NCBI RefSeq assembly: GCF_030250645.1
Contig: NZ_JASSVS010000004.1
Coordinates: 186,001 to 250,000, forward strand
Reading direction: 5' to 3'
DNA length: 64,000 nt
Source: Marinobacter azerbaijanicus
GTDB lineage: Bacteria > Pseudomonadota > Gammaproteobacteria > Pseudomonadales > Oleiphilaceae
Position 1 is the stretch's first letter; every line of letters starts with the position of its first letter. The position numbers were made by a program, and so were the translations under genes. Shown one piece after another: positions 46,587-54,972 of the stretch. Under the pieces are notes generated by a model. It was not told the origin of the DNA. It worked only from the letters and a program-made list of their open reading frames with translations, and made no database searches.

Positions 46587-47186
46587 TCAGCCGAACAGCT
46601 TCACTGCCAGTTCCGCCACATGCCTGCCCTGATAGCGGGCAATGTTCAGTTCTTTCTCGCTGGGCTGGCGGGAGCCGTCACCACCGGCGATGGTCGAGGC
46701 GCCATAGGGCGTGCCTCCGTTCATCTCCGAGACATCGAAGAAGTCCGGAATGCCATAACCAAGGGGCACAATCACCATGCCGTGGTGGGCCAGTGTGGTC
46801 CAGAACGAGCTGATGGTGTGTTCCTGGCCGCCACCGGTTCCCGTGGACGTGAACACGCTGGCCAGCTTGCCGTGGAGTTTACCCTCTGCCCAGAGGCCGC
46901 CGGTCTGGTCCAGGAACGTGCGCATCTGACCGGACATGTTGCCGAACCGAGTCGGCGTGCCGAAGATGACAGCATCATATTCCGGCAACTCCTTCGGGTC
47001 CGCTACGGGTGCCGCCTGGTCGGATTTTCCGCCAGCGCCCAGGAATGCCTGGTCGGACATGGTTTCCGGAACACGCTTGACGGTCACCTCAGCACCGGCG
47101 ACGCCTTTTGCGCCTTCAACGACGGTGCTGGCCATAGTCTCAATATGCCCATACATGGAGTAATAAAGAACAAGTACCTTTGCCAT
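46587..47186 (-). CDS. wrbA: NAD(P)H:quinone oxidoreductase WrbA
   Basis: A 199-aa flavodoxin-like quinone reductase (type IV). [16 protein letters not shown] is the FMN phosphate loop; [34 protein letters not shown] and [14 protein letters not shown] are WrbA-specific. It reduces quinones by two electrons, limiting semiquinone radicals. GAGGCTCTGAACT lies before the ATG. The final residues [23 protein letters not shown] match the family end. Confidence 0.96.
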   Translation of the reverse strand: MAKVLVLYYSMYGHIETMASTVVEGAKGVAGAEVTVKRVPETMSDQAFLGAGGKSDQAAPVADPKELPEYDAVIFGTPTRFGNMSGQMRTFLDQTGGLWAEGKLHGKLASVFTSTGTGGGQEHTISSFWTTLAHHGMVIVPLGYGIPDFFDVSEMNGGTPYGASTIAGGDGSRQPSEKELNIARYQGRHVAELAVKLFG

Positions 47187-47325
47187 AGTTCAGAGCCTCC
47201 TGCTTGTTGCAGTTAATGAATGTGCCAAGGCTACTCCAAGGACAGGTAACGAAAAATCGGAAGATTTCATTCGGCTTGTTCAGAATTTCTGATGATCCTC
47301 ACAGAGATGCCACGCTTCTCCCATT

Positions 47326-47341
47326 GCGTACACGTGTACGC
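47326..47341. promoter_or_regulatory. 16-bp palindrome GCGTACACGTGTACGC upstream of the hemolysin III-type gene
   Basis: A perfect 16-bp palindrome sits between TTGCGT (47324-47329) and TACCGT (47347-47352), a weak promoter with a 17-bp spacer. It closely resembles the FabR (YijC) operator pattern AGCGTACA-N2-TGT, which in E. coli was predicted upstream of fabA, fabB and yqfA; yqfA is the hemolysin III homologue. The match is my recollection of that motif; binding is inference. Confidence 0.6.
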
Positions 47342-47383
47342 TGAAGTACCGTAGCACTATGAATGAAAAGGGAAACGACACTG

Positions 47384-48049
47384 ATGAAACCTAGCGGCAC
47401 TGCCACGGAATCCACCCACCACCGCATCGAAGAATGGCTGAACAGCGCTACCCACGGGCTGGGAGCCTTTTTGAGTGTTATCGGGACGATCGCCCTGGTT
47501 GTTGCAGCCAGCCAAATGGGCGACGTCTGGAAGATTGTCAGCTTCAGCATTTTCGGTGCTTCACTGATCCTGCTTTACGTGGCATCGGCGCTTTACCATG
47601 GCACCCGCCACCCGCGGCTGCGGGCACTGTTCAAAACCCTGGACCATTGCGCCATATTCCTGCTCATCGCCGGCAGCTATACACCTTTTCTGCTGGTCAA
47701 CATGCGCGGCACCACAGGCTGGACGCTGTTCGCCATCATCTGGTCGCTGGCGCTCACCGGCGTGGTGCTCAAGATAATCTTCAAGAATCGCTTCAAACTC
47801 GCCCGGGTAGGCATCTATATTGCCATGGGGTGGCTGATCACCTTCGCCTCGTCGGATCTGGTGGCCAGCCTGAACGAAACCGCGCTCTATCTGACCATAG
47901 CCGGCGGCGTGGCCTACACCGCCGGCGTCGTTTTTTACCTGGCCGATCGCATACCGTACATGCACGCCATCTGGCATCTGTTTGTAATAGGCGGCAGCGC
48001 CCTTCACTTCAGTGCCGTTTACTACGGCGTACTTCCATACACGGCTTGA
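47384..48049 (+). CDS. Hemolysin III/PAQR family membrane protein (YqfA type)
   Basis: A 221-aa protein with seven membrane helices. Conserved residues of the PAQR/HlyIII group are present: EEWLNSATHGLG (TM1), ASALYHGT (Ser-x3-His) and LDHCAIFLLIAGSYTPF, then MHAIWHLFVIGGSALHF with the two His residues that bind zinc in this superfamily. Eukaryotic members are ceramidase-like receptors; bacterial YqfA is linked to membrane-lipid and fatty-acid control. Start taken at MKPSGTATEST since AAAGGG lies upstream; an ATG seven codons earlier is possible. Confidence 0.9.
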   Translation: MKPSGTATESTHHRIEEWLNSATHGLGAFLSVIGTIALVVAASQMGDVWKIVSFSIFGASLILLYVASALYHGTRHPRLRALFKTLDHCAIFLLIAGSYTPFLLVNMRGTTGWTLFAIIWSLALTGVVLKIIFKNRFKLARVGIYIAMGWLITFASSDLVASLNETALYLTIAGGVAYTAGVVFYLADRIPYMHAIWHLFVIGGSALHFSAVYYGVLPYTA

Positions 48050-48613
48050 TCAGAACGCCCAGACCATCGCCATGAGGATGCCCCAGGCCAGCAGCGCTGC
48101 GGCCATCACGGTATAGGTTGCAGACATGGCAACCACATCGTTATCAGATCGGTGACACAGGGAACGGACTCCCTGATAGATCAGAGCGCAGGACAGGAAC
48201 ATGCCTACCGCGACGGCTACCACGCTTACCGCCAATACCGGCACCAGCAGCGCCAGGGAAGACAGCCACAAGGGTATGGGTGCCACTGTGGCCAGAAGGT
48301 ACGAGTCCTGATAACTGATTTCCATCTTGTAGCCATCAAGAACGGCGCGGATAAGCCAGCCCATTACGAAAAACGTCAACAATTCCGCCAGGAACAGGAT
48401 GGTCGTTATGAAGCGCCATTCCTTGTCTGCAAACCCGGCCAGAAAGGCGTCGCCGTAATGGGTGCCCGCATAATAGAGCATTACAGGCGGTAAAAATGAC
48501 ATGGGCACAACCACCACCCACGCCAGGAAGGGAATCGAGAAGTTCTGGCGTTTGAGCTCCAGCCATACGCCGTTGCCCGAGAATGGCAAATGAAACAACT
48601 GAGAGATAGTCAT
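48050..48613 (-). CDS. YIP1 family integral membrane protein
   Basis: A 187-aa protein with five membrane segments. The start MTISQLFHLPFSGNGVWLEL and the stretch MSFLPPVMLYYAGTHYGDAFLAG fit the bacterial Yip1 domain, whose function is unknown. The open frame begins 16 codons earlier, but a GAGGTGCATT ribosome site precedes this Met. Its stop abuts the hemolysin III-type gene's stop. Confidence 0.75.
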   Translation of the reverse strand: MTISQLFHLPFSGNGVWLELKRQNFSIPFLAWVVVVPMSFLPPVMLYYAGTHYGDAFLAGFADKEWRFITTILFLAELLTFFVMGWLIRAVLDGYKMEISYQDSYLLATVAPIPLWLSSLALLVPVLAVSVVAVAVGMFLSCALIYQGVRSLCHRSDNDVVAMSATYTVMAAALLAWGILMAMVWAF

Positions 48614-48726
48614 AATGCACCTCTTTCGTCGGTTCTTGTACTTCAGTGATAGCCGGGTCAACCTGTATGGTCAATATCCAGTCATGACCTCGGACAAGTC
48701 GACACACCGCTATCGGTAACAGGCTA

Positions 48727-49872
48727 ATGGCACGGACACAGGCAAAACCATTTCATTCGTTCTGGCTGTTTTTCCCTGCGGCAGCACTATGGGCAGCCGT
48801 GGTTGTGCCCTTGTCTATCCTTGCGGTGCTGTCAGGTTCGGCCTGGCCACCAGGGCTGCTCGGCGCTGGCCATGGCCACGAGCTGGTGTTCGGTTTTGCC
48901 CTGGCCCTGATAGCCGGCTATACCCTGGGCCCCCAGCCCTGGAAGGTACTTGCACCCCTGTTTCTGCTGTGGCTCGTCGCACGCCTTTGTTGGACACTGG
49001 CACCGGCGAGCCTGGCATCACAGCTGTTGAGTCCAGCCTTTGCCCTCTTGCTTGCCCGATACGCTGTGCCCAGGTTTCAGGCTGCCAAAAAATGGCGCAA
49101 CAGAATTGCTGGCCCGCTGATACTGGTTCTTTGTCTTCTGCCGGTGGTTTTCTGGATTGCAACTGATCTCCGGAATGCCCCGATGCTTCCCGTGCCAGAC
49201 ACCCGACGTGTGTTGATAACCGCAATTCTTGGTCTGTTACTGCTGATGGCGTTCATGGGTGGCAGAATCATTGCTCCGGCGGTGGCGGGCACAATGGACA
49301 AACATGGCATCCGGCTGGAAGCAAGAGTGCAGCCACGGATTGAAGGTGCGCTTCTGCTGATTCTTCCGGCGGCAATGGCGCTATCGCTCATGCCTTCTTC
49401 AGATCCGGTCACGGGCATACTTCTGGTTATTTCGTCCCTGCTGATAATGATCCGAACCATGCGCTGGAAGCTCTGGCATTGCATGAACCGGCCCGATTTG
49501 CTGGTGCTTGCGGTTGGCTATCTCTGGTTGGCGATTGGGGCCGGCATTACGGGCATTTTTCTCTTGCAGGCAACCGACCCACTGCCAGCACTTCATGTCA
49601 TCACCATTGGCGCCCTTGGCACACTGTCTACCAGTGTCATGTTGCGCCTCGCCTGGCAACGCGCCAGGAGAACCTTTCCCCCAGCATGGCAGGTTCTTGG
49701 CATTGCCATTGCAATGTCAGTTGCGGTGCTGGCGCGGCTCCAGGCGGGCACTACCCCGTTTGCCCACCCCAGTCTGCTCTGGTTGTCCGCCCTGTGCTGG
49801 TCCTCCGCCTACGGGCTGGTCGCCATACAGCTTATTACCCTGTTTCGTGACAGCCAGAAGCGCCGGAAATGA
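48727..49872 (+). CDS. NnrS family heme-copper membrane protein (copy 1)
   Basis: A 381-aa protein with 12 membrane segments. GHGHELVFGFALALIAGYTLG near residue 50 is the NnrS signature with heme-binding His residues; GGRIIAPAVAG and LHVITIGALGTLSTSVMLRLAW are other conserved blocks. NnrS protects against NO-derived stress and occurs in denitrification regulons. It lies between the nir and narK genes. I do not see a clear DNR box in its 100-base upstream region. A second NnrS is at 57831. Confidence 0.9.
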   Translation: MARTQAKPFHSFWLFFPAAALWAAVVVPLSILAVLSGSAWPPGLLGAGHGHELVFGFALALIAGYTLGPQPWKVLAPLFLLWLVARLCWTLAPASLASQLLSPAFALLLARYAVPRFQAAKKWRNRIAGPLILVLCLLPVVFWIATDLRNAPMLPVPDTRRVLITAILGLLLLMAFMGGRIIAPAVAGTMDKHGIRLEARVQPRIEGALLLILPAAMALSLMPSSDPVTGILLVISSLLIMIRTMRWKLWHCMNRPDLLVLAVGYLWLAIGAGITGIFLLQATDPLPALHVITIGALGTLSTSVMLRLAWQRARRTFPPAWQVLGIAIAMSVAVLARLQAGTTPFAHPSLLWLSALCWSSAYGLVAIQLITLFRDSQKRRK

Positions 49873-50128
49873 TTGGCTACCTCCACTGCGCCAGGAGCGG
49901 CGCCGACTACTCCATAAGGTATATAACCAACATAACCAATTGATTTAAAAACCAAATAAAGGCCTCACTGCTAGCCTTAAAACCGTCAAAAAAACAAGAA
50001 CCAGCCGACCCATCCTGTCCTTGATATTTGTCATGATCAACCAACACCTTCCGTTTGCAGAATGGCTCCCATAGCCCATACGCCATCATTGCCGTGGCCA
50101 AGGGTCAGCAACTAAAGGAGCAGTTAAC
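49873..50128. other. Promoter region of the first narK
   Basis: 256 bases, AT-rich in the middle, holding the DNR-type box at 50021. A second TTGATTTAAAAACCAA stretch near 49940 resembles half a box but lacks the right arm. No gene seen. Confidence 0.5.
50021..50034 (+). promoter_or_regulatory. DNR-type box upstream of the first narK
   Basis: TTGATATTTGTCAT matches TTGAT-N4-RTCAA in 9 of 10 bases; the centre is about 101 bases before the ATG at 50129. Confidence 0.6.
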
Positions 50129-51721
50129 ATGGCTAAAACCAACGCCGACATCGAACACTGGGATGTCGAAAACGAAGAATTCTGGGAAAGGGAAGGCAAG
50201 CGCATCGCTTCCCGCAACCTGTGGATTTCCATCCCCAGCCTGCTGATGGGCTTCGCCGTCTGGCTGATGTGGGGCATGATTACCACCCAGATGAAGAACC
50301 TGGGTTTCCCTTTTACCGTTGATCAACTGTTCACTCTGACAGCCATTGCCGGCCTTTCCGGCGCGACCCTGCGGATCCCTGCGTCGTTCATGATCAAGAT
50401 CGCAGGTGGCCGGAACACGGTCTTCCTGACCACTGCCCTGCTGATGCTGCCCGCCCTGGGCACCGGCATCGCACTGATGAACCCGGATACCCCCTTCATT
50501 GTTTTCCAGGCGCTGGCACTGCTGTCCGGTATCGGCGGCGGCAACTTTGCCTGCTCCATGAGCAACATCAGTTCCTTCTATCCCAAGAGCAAGCAGGGCT
50601 ACGGACTGGGCATGAACGCCGGGCTTGGAAACTTTGGTGTTACCACCATGCAGGTGGTGATTCCCCTGGTAATGACCGTGGGAGTTTTCGAAGCACTCGC
50701 AGGCGGCCCCCTGGAGCTGCAGAGCCCGAGCGGCACTCTGATCGGTCGCATTGAGGCCGGCACGGACACCTGGATCCAGAACGCCGGCTTTATCTGGCTG
50801 GTGTTCCTGATCCCATTGGCCTTCGCTGGCTGGTTCGGCATGAACAACCTGCGCACCATCACTCCGAACCCTGGCAGCCCTGCGTCAGCGTTTGCAAAGA
50901 TTATCGGCCTGTATACGGTTGGCCTTGCCACCTCATTGGTCGGGGTTTATGCGCTTGGCATCCTGAACATGTGGGTGGCGCTGCCCCTCACCATCATCCT
51001 GACGCTTGTTCTCCTGCGCCTGATCCCGGGCGACATCAAGCCGAACATTCAGAAGCAGTTTGCCATTTTCAACAACAAGCACACCTGGGCCATGACGGTA
51101 CTGTACATTCTTACCTTCGGCTCATTCATCGGCTTCTCCGCTGCACTTCCTCTGTCCATCAGTGTTATCTTCGGCAACATGATGGAAGTGGCCGCAGATG
51201 GCACCGTGACCCGCGTCACCAATCCTGACGCCCCCAGCGCCCTCACCTGGGCCTGGATCGGTCCCTTCGTAGGCGCCCTGATCCGTCCGGTGGGTGGCTG
51301 GATCTCCGACAAGATGGGCGGTTCCATCGTCACCCAGATCATCTCAGTGGTCATGGTGGTGGCATCGGTGGCAACCGGCTACGTGATGATGCTGGCGTAC
51401 AACTCAACCGACCCCAACAGCTACTTCGCGATCTTCCTGATTCTGTTCATTGTGCTGTTCGCCGCCAGCGGCATCGGCAATGGCTCCACTTTCCGCAGCA
51501 TCGGCGTAATCTTCGACCAGCAGCAGAAAGGCCCGGTACTTGGCTGGACCTCTGCCGTCGCCGCCTATGGCGCCTTCATCGCACCGCGAGTGATGGGCCA
51601 GGAGATCCAGGCCGGAACTCCGGAAGTGGCCATGTACGGGTTTGCGGTGTTTTACGCACTGTGCCTTGTGGTGAACTGGTGGTTCTACCTGCGCAAGAAT
51701 GCGTATATCAAGAATCCATGA
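50129..51721 (+). CDS. narK: NarK/NasA-family nitrate/nitrite transporter (copy 1)
   Basis: A 530-aa MFS carrier of the nitrate-nitrite porter family with 12 helices. The family signatures are GIGGGNFACSMSNISSFYPKSKQG-like (nitrate signature in TM5: NAGLGNFGVTTMQVV) and the second in TM11 (IGNGSTFRSIGVIF). It has an unusual 35-residue polar N-terminus (ADIEHWDVENEEFWEREGKRIASRN). It probably exchanges nitrate and nitrite or imports nitrate with protons. A TAAAGGAGCAG ribosome site precedes the ATG, and a strong terminator follows. Confidence 0.93.
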   Translation: MAKTNADIEHWDVENEEFWEREGKRIASRNLWISIPSLLMGFAVWLMWGMITTQMKNLGFPFTVDQLFTLTAIAGLSGATLRIPASFMIKIAGGRNTVFLTTALLMLPALGTGIALMNPDTPFIVFQALALLSGIGGGNFACSMSNISSFYPKSKQGYGLGMNAGLGNFGVTTMQVVIPLVMTVGVFEALAGGPLELQSPSGTLIGRIEAGTDTWIQNAGFIWLVFLIPLAFAGWFGMNNLRTITPNPGSPASAFAKIIGLYTVGLATSLVGVYALGILNMWVALPLTIILTLVLLRLIPGDIKPNIQKQFAIFNNKHTWAMTVLYILTFGSFIGFSAALPLSISVIFGNMMEVAADGTVTRVTNPDAPSALTWAWIGPFVGALIRPVGGWISDKMGGSIVTQIISVVMVVASVATGYVMMLAYNSTDPNSYFAIFLILFIVLFAASGIGNGSTFRSIGVIFDQQQKGPVLGWTSAVAAYGAFIAPRVMGQEIQAGTPEVAMYGFAVFYALCLVVNWWFYLRKNAYIKNP

Positions 51722-51737
51722 TGTGACAGCAAAAGAT

Positions 51738-52499
51738 TCACGAATCGATTGCCGGCCCGCAAGGGCCGGTTTTTTTTCGTTGTAACGCTCCCAGGCCCAG
51801 CATACCGGACAAAAATAGCAGCGCCGCCCCGGGCTCCGGTACCTCGTGTGCCACCGACGCAAGGTTGAACGAGGTGATCACCACTGAACCATCAGCCTGC
51901 TCCAGAACTCCGAGATCGTCATCTCGCCACAGGTACTGATAATCAAAGAGTCCATAATTGTTGTCGACTGTTCCGGAGACAGAGTCACTCCAAGTAATTG
52001 ACTGCTCGAGAGTATCATCCGACAGGAAGTCCAGAAGCTCGGAATAGATGCTGAGCTTCTGCCGCAAATAGACCCGTGCGTTGATTGATGTGCTCTCACT
52101 GACCCTATCCTGCACCGTCAGCTTATCAGGCGAGCCCTCATTAAAGATCCCGACCGAATCTTCCGTAAGGTAACCTGATTGATCATCCGGCAAGCCAAAA
52201 TCAAACCCGTCAATAGACAGGGAAACCCAGTCCAGGGAGGATGCGTACTCGCCCTGGTCAGGATTTGCGAGGGCGTCGACTGGCGCAGTGGCAAGATCAA
52301 TCATCAACGTGCCGTTCACCTCACGGCCTTCATTAGCTCCACTACCGCTATTTCCTGTCACCGCGCCGGTCCGGTCGTAATCTCCATGGCTGATATAACC
52401 ACTGAATGTTCCGGTAATAACATTCGCTCCCGCGGCAAACGGCAGGCAAGACAGGCCAGCCATCAGAACTGCTTTCGAAATTGTTGTTATCACGATCAT
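51738..52499 (-). CDS. PEP-CTERM sorting-domain protein
   Basis: A 253-aa secreted protein. The N-terminal signal is MIVITTISKAVLMAGLSCLPFAAGA. The C-terminus is a PEP-CTERM tripartite signal: VPEPGAALLFLSGMLGLGALQRKK (Pro-Glu-Pro, hydrophobic helix, basic end; written as two parts VPEPG and the helix from residue 219 on). Proteins with it are processed by exosortase, usually in exopolysaccharide-producing bacteria. The middle is Asp/Ser/Gly-rich, with no catalytic motif seen. The last 12 codons overlap the narK terminator. AAGGAGAA precedes the ATG. No exosortase is in the window. Confidence 0.85.
   Translation of the reverse strand: MIVITTISKAVLMAGLSCLPFAAGANVITGTFSGYISHGDYDRTGAVTGNSGSGANEGREVNGTLMIDLATAPVDALANPDQGEYASSLDWVSLSIDGFDFGLPDDQSGYLTEDSVGIFNEGSPDKLTVQDRVSESTSINARVYLRQKLSIYSELLDFLSDDTLEQSITWSDSVSGTVDNNYGLFDYQYLWRDDDLGVLEQADGSVVITSFNLASVAHEVPEPGAALLFLSGMLGLGALQRKKTGPCGPAIDS
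51752..51777 (+). terminator. Intrinsic terminator of the first narK
   Basis: CCGGCCC-GCAA-GGGCCGG stem-loop followed by eight T residues: a textbook terminator. It lies within the 3' coding end of the opposite PEP-CTERM gene. Confidence 0.9.
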
Positions 52500-52597
52500 T
52501 TCTCCTTGTGTTTCAATCGCTTTGTTATCCTATCAGCGTGTAACATCATGTAACGGAACTGTGTCAAGTTTATGGGCACATTGCTCGTCCTGAACGC

Positions 52598-52630
52598 AAA
52601 AAGCCCGCCGGGATTGCTCCGGGCGGGCTT
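52598..52630 (-). terminator. Intrinsic terminator of the second narK
   Basis: Read on the minus strand, AAGCCCGCCC pairs with the GGCGGGCTT arm around GGAGCAATCC, followed by TTTTTG. It lies 20 bases beyond the stop of the narK gene at 52653. Confidence 0.85.
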
Positions 52631-52652
52631 CTTCGCAGTTTTCGGGGGGTGA

Positions 52653-54167
52653 CTAGCCGGAAGCTGCAGCGGCTGCGGCAGCCTGCTTCTTGCGCTCCTC
52701 CTCTTCGATCTGAAGGTCAACAGAAGACACCTGATATTCTTCGGCGAACCCGGACTCAGGCTCTTTCAGCCACATCAGGCACAACACCCAGCTGATGAAG
52801 GCGCCCGCGGCAATGATATAGAAGAACTGAGTGGGGGTAACGAAGGTGAAGATGGTGAGGTATACCACGGCACCGACATTGCCATAGGCACCGGCCATTC
52901 CGGAAATCTGTCCGGTAAGACGGCGCTTGATGGAAGGGATAATACCAAAAGTGGCGCCCTCAGCCCCCTGTACGAAGAATGAGGTGAAGACGGTAATCGC
53001 AACGGCGATGATCAGCGGCCAGCTGGAGTTCATGAAGCCCATCAGCGCGAAGCCAATGGAGATGCCGAACATGTAGCTGAGCATTACGAACCGGCGGTTA
53101 CCCATGCGGTCAGAGACCAGGCCACCCATGGGGCGTGCCAGCAAGTTCACAAAGGCAAACGAGGCCGCGATCAGGCCTGCTGCAGCTGCGTTCAGGCTCC
53201 AGGTTTCTTCAAAGAACATTGGCAGCATGGACACCACCGCCAGCTCGGCACCGAAGTTGGCGAAATAGGTGCTGTTCAGGGCCGCGACACTGTTGAACGG
53301 GTACTTGTCATCCTCCGGCACGCCTTTTTTGAGGATGGGGATGTTCACCCGCAGGATCTGGATGATTTGGTAAACCACAATGGCAGCGATGATGCCATAG
53401 CAGATGAGCGCGCCGGTCCTGCCGATGTACCCCATGCTTTCGATGCGCCAAACCAGGATACCCAGCACGCCGACCAGAGGAATGGTCCACAGGATAAGCT
53501 TGACCATGTCACCCCAGCTGCTGACTTCCAGCGCGATGGCCTTGCGGGGCTTGCGGTGAACGGTACCCACAGGGCCGTCGGTGATGGCAAACCAGTAGTA
53601 GACACCGTAAGCCGCCATGAAAATCGCACTCTGGGCAATGGCCCAGCGCCAGCCGTCTTCACCGCCATACATGTGCAGTGCAATAGTAGGCAGAGAGATG
53701 GCCGCGGCGGCCGAACCGAAGTTACCCCAGCCAGCATAGAAACCCTCGGCGAAGCCGATATCCCTGGGCTTGAACCACATGGCAGTCATGTGGATGCCCA
53801 CCACAAAGCTGGCGCCGATAGAGCTCAGGACCAGACGGCTGACGAGCAGCTGCATCATGGTGGTACCGAAAGCAAACACCAGTGCGGGGATGGCCATTAA
53901 CACCATCAGTACCGAGAACACCCGGCGTGGGCCAAACCGATCCAGAGCCATGCCCACGATAATGCGGGCGGGGATGGTCAGGGCGACGTTACAGATGGCA
54001 AACAGCCGGATATCATCCTTCGTCAGCCAGTCCACACTCTTCAGCATGCTGGATGCCAGCGGCGCCATGTTGAACCAGACATAGAAGGTAATAAAGAAGG
54101 CAATCCAGGTCAGGTGCAATGCCCTGATTTCCGGATTGCGGACGCGGAACACATCAGCGACTTTCAT
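52653..54167 (-). CDS. narK: NarK-family nitrate/nitrite transporter (copy 2)
   Basis: A 504-aa MFS carrier with 12 helices. FYAGWGNFGSAAAAISLPTIAL in TM5 is the nitrate signature; AYGNVGAVVYLTIFTFV in TM11 the second. RIIVGMALDRFGPRR is the MFS loop 2-3 motif. The C-terminus ends in a long acidic and Ala-rich tail (EEEERKKQAAAAAAASG). It follows the usp gene by 28 bases, making a two-gene operon under a perfect DNR box. Probably imports nitrate or exports nitrite during denitrification. Confidence 0.93.
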   Translation of the reverse strand: MKVADVFRVRNPEIRALHLTWIAFFITFYVWFNMAPLASSMLKSVDWLTKDDIRLFAICNVALTIPARIIVGMALDRFGPRRVFSVLMVLMAIPALVFAFGTTMMQLLVSRLVLSSIGASFVVGIHMTAMWFKPRDIGFAEGFYAGWGNFGSAAAAISLPTIALHMYGGEDGWRWAIAQSAIFMAAYGVYYWFAITDGPVGTVHRKPRKAIALEVSSWGDMVKLILWTIPLVGVLGILVWRIESMGYIGRTGALICYGIIAAIVVYQIIQILRVNIPILKKGVPEDDKYPFNSVAALNSTYFANFGAELAVVSMLPMFFEETWSLNAAAAGLIAASFAFVNLLARPMGGLVSDRMGNRRFVMLSYMFGISIGFALMGFMNSSWPLIIAVAITVFTSFFVQGAEGATFGIIPSIKRRLTGQISGMAGAYGNVGAVVYLTIFTFVTPTQFFYIIAAGAFISWVLCLMWLKEPESGFAEEYQVSSVDLQIEEEERKKQAAAAAAASG

Positions 54168-54195
54168 TTCAGCCTCCGGGGCTATTCAAGGGTTA

Positions 54196-54657
54196 TTAAA
54201 GGCTGGGGAGAATGAGCAGCGGGCACTGAACCCGGCGCGCGAGAAATGAACTCACGCTGCCAAAGGTCATGTAATCCAGCTCATCCACGAAATAGGTGAG
54301 GGATCGGGCAATAAAGCCGCCATCGGGCTCGTGGCTGTGGCGTGCTATCACCAGCATGTCAGGGCGGATTTTCTTCTCTGCCGCGAACAGCAGCATCTTG
54401 CGGGCATCGCCCTCCAGCATCATGGTTTCAGCAGCAATCTGTTCTTTCTCGCAGACGTCCATCGCCTCCGCCAGGTGCTGTTTGAGCTCGTCCACTTCTT
54501 CCTGGAAGAAGTCTTCGTTTCCCGAGGTGATGTCACGGGGGTTTTCCGCCACCGCAACCAGCGTAATCTGCGGCTTCAGATCCCGAAACATGGTGATGGT
54601 TTGCGCCAGAGCCAACCTGGCATTTCTCGAACCGTCATAGGCAATCATGATTTTCAT
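54196..54657 (-). CDS. Universal stress protein co-transcribed with narK
   Basis: A 153-aa Usp protein starting MKIMIAYDGSRNARLALAQ. SRNARLALAQ follows the phosphate loop of the Usp fold; the C-terminal part, DMLVIARHSHEPDGGFIARSLTYFVDELDYMTFGSVSSFLARRVQCPLLILP split over helices, ends in the typical P-L-L-I-L-P strand. The frame opens 11 codons earlier but the fold begins here. In Pseudomonas some usp genes are under ANR control and help anaerobic survival; the shared DNR box supports that role here. It is upstream of narK. Confidence 0.88.
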   Translation of the reverse strand: MKIMIAYDGSRNARLALAQTITMFRDLKPQITLVAVAENPRDITSGNEDFFQEEVDELKQHLAEAMDVCEKEQIAAETMMLEGDARKMLLFAAEKKIRPDMLVIARHSHEPDGGFIARSLTYFVDELDYMTFGSVSSFLARRVQCPLLILPSL

Positions 54658-54745
54658 CGTAAACTCCAGACCCGTTATGCCAGCACACACGCATGGCAGG
54701 CTTCATATTTGTCAGCATTAGCCCACAATCACCCATTGCCCGGAC

Positions 54746-54759
54746 TTGATATGCGTCAA
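54746..54759 (-). promoter_or_regulatory. FNR/DNR box of the usp-narK operon
   Basis: TTGATATGCGTCAA matches TTGAT-N4-GTCAA perfectly. The centre is about 95 bases from the usp start. Confidence 0.8.
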
Positions 54760-54887
54760 ACCTGCAGCCGGGTACCCCACCAGAGACACAGAGCGGATAT
54801 CACCTTCGCCCGAATCAACCTGCAAATGCCTACCTCCCCCTGCCTTGAAGGGGTACCTCCAATGCCACGGCGGCATAGCGACCTTTC

Positions 54888-54901
54888 TTGATATTGTTCA
54901 A
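54888..54901 (+). promoter_or_regulatory. DNR-type box of the third NarK-like gene
   Basis: TTGATATTGTTCAA matches the motif in 9 of 10 bases; the centre is about 78 bases before the ATG at 54973, the same spacing as at norC. Confidence 0.75.
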
Positions 54902-54972
54902 GTAGCGTCACCGGGCTGTCGGGATACAGTCGAAGGCAGGTATTTGCAGCTTGCTGCGGGAGGGTATTAATT

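Larger units (their letters stand above)
54658..54972. other. Divergent regulatory region between usp-narK and the third carrier
   Basis: 315 bases holding two DNR-type boxes, one for each direction. A short open frame runs through it but has no family resemblance, so I see no gene. Confidence 0.6.
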
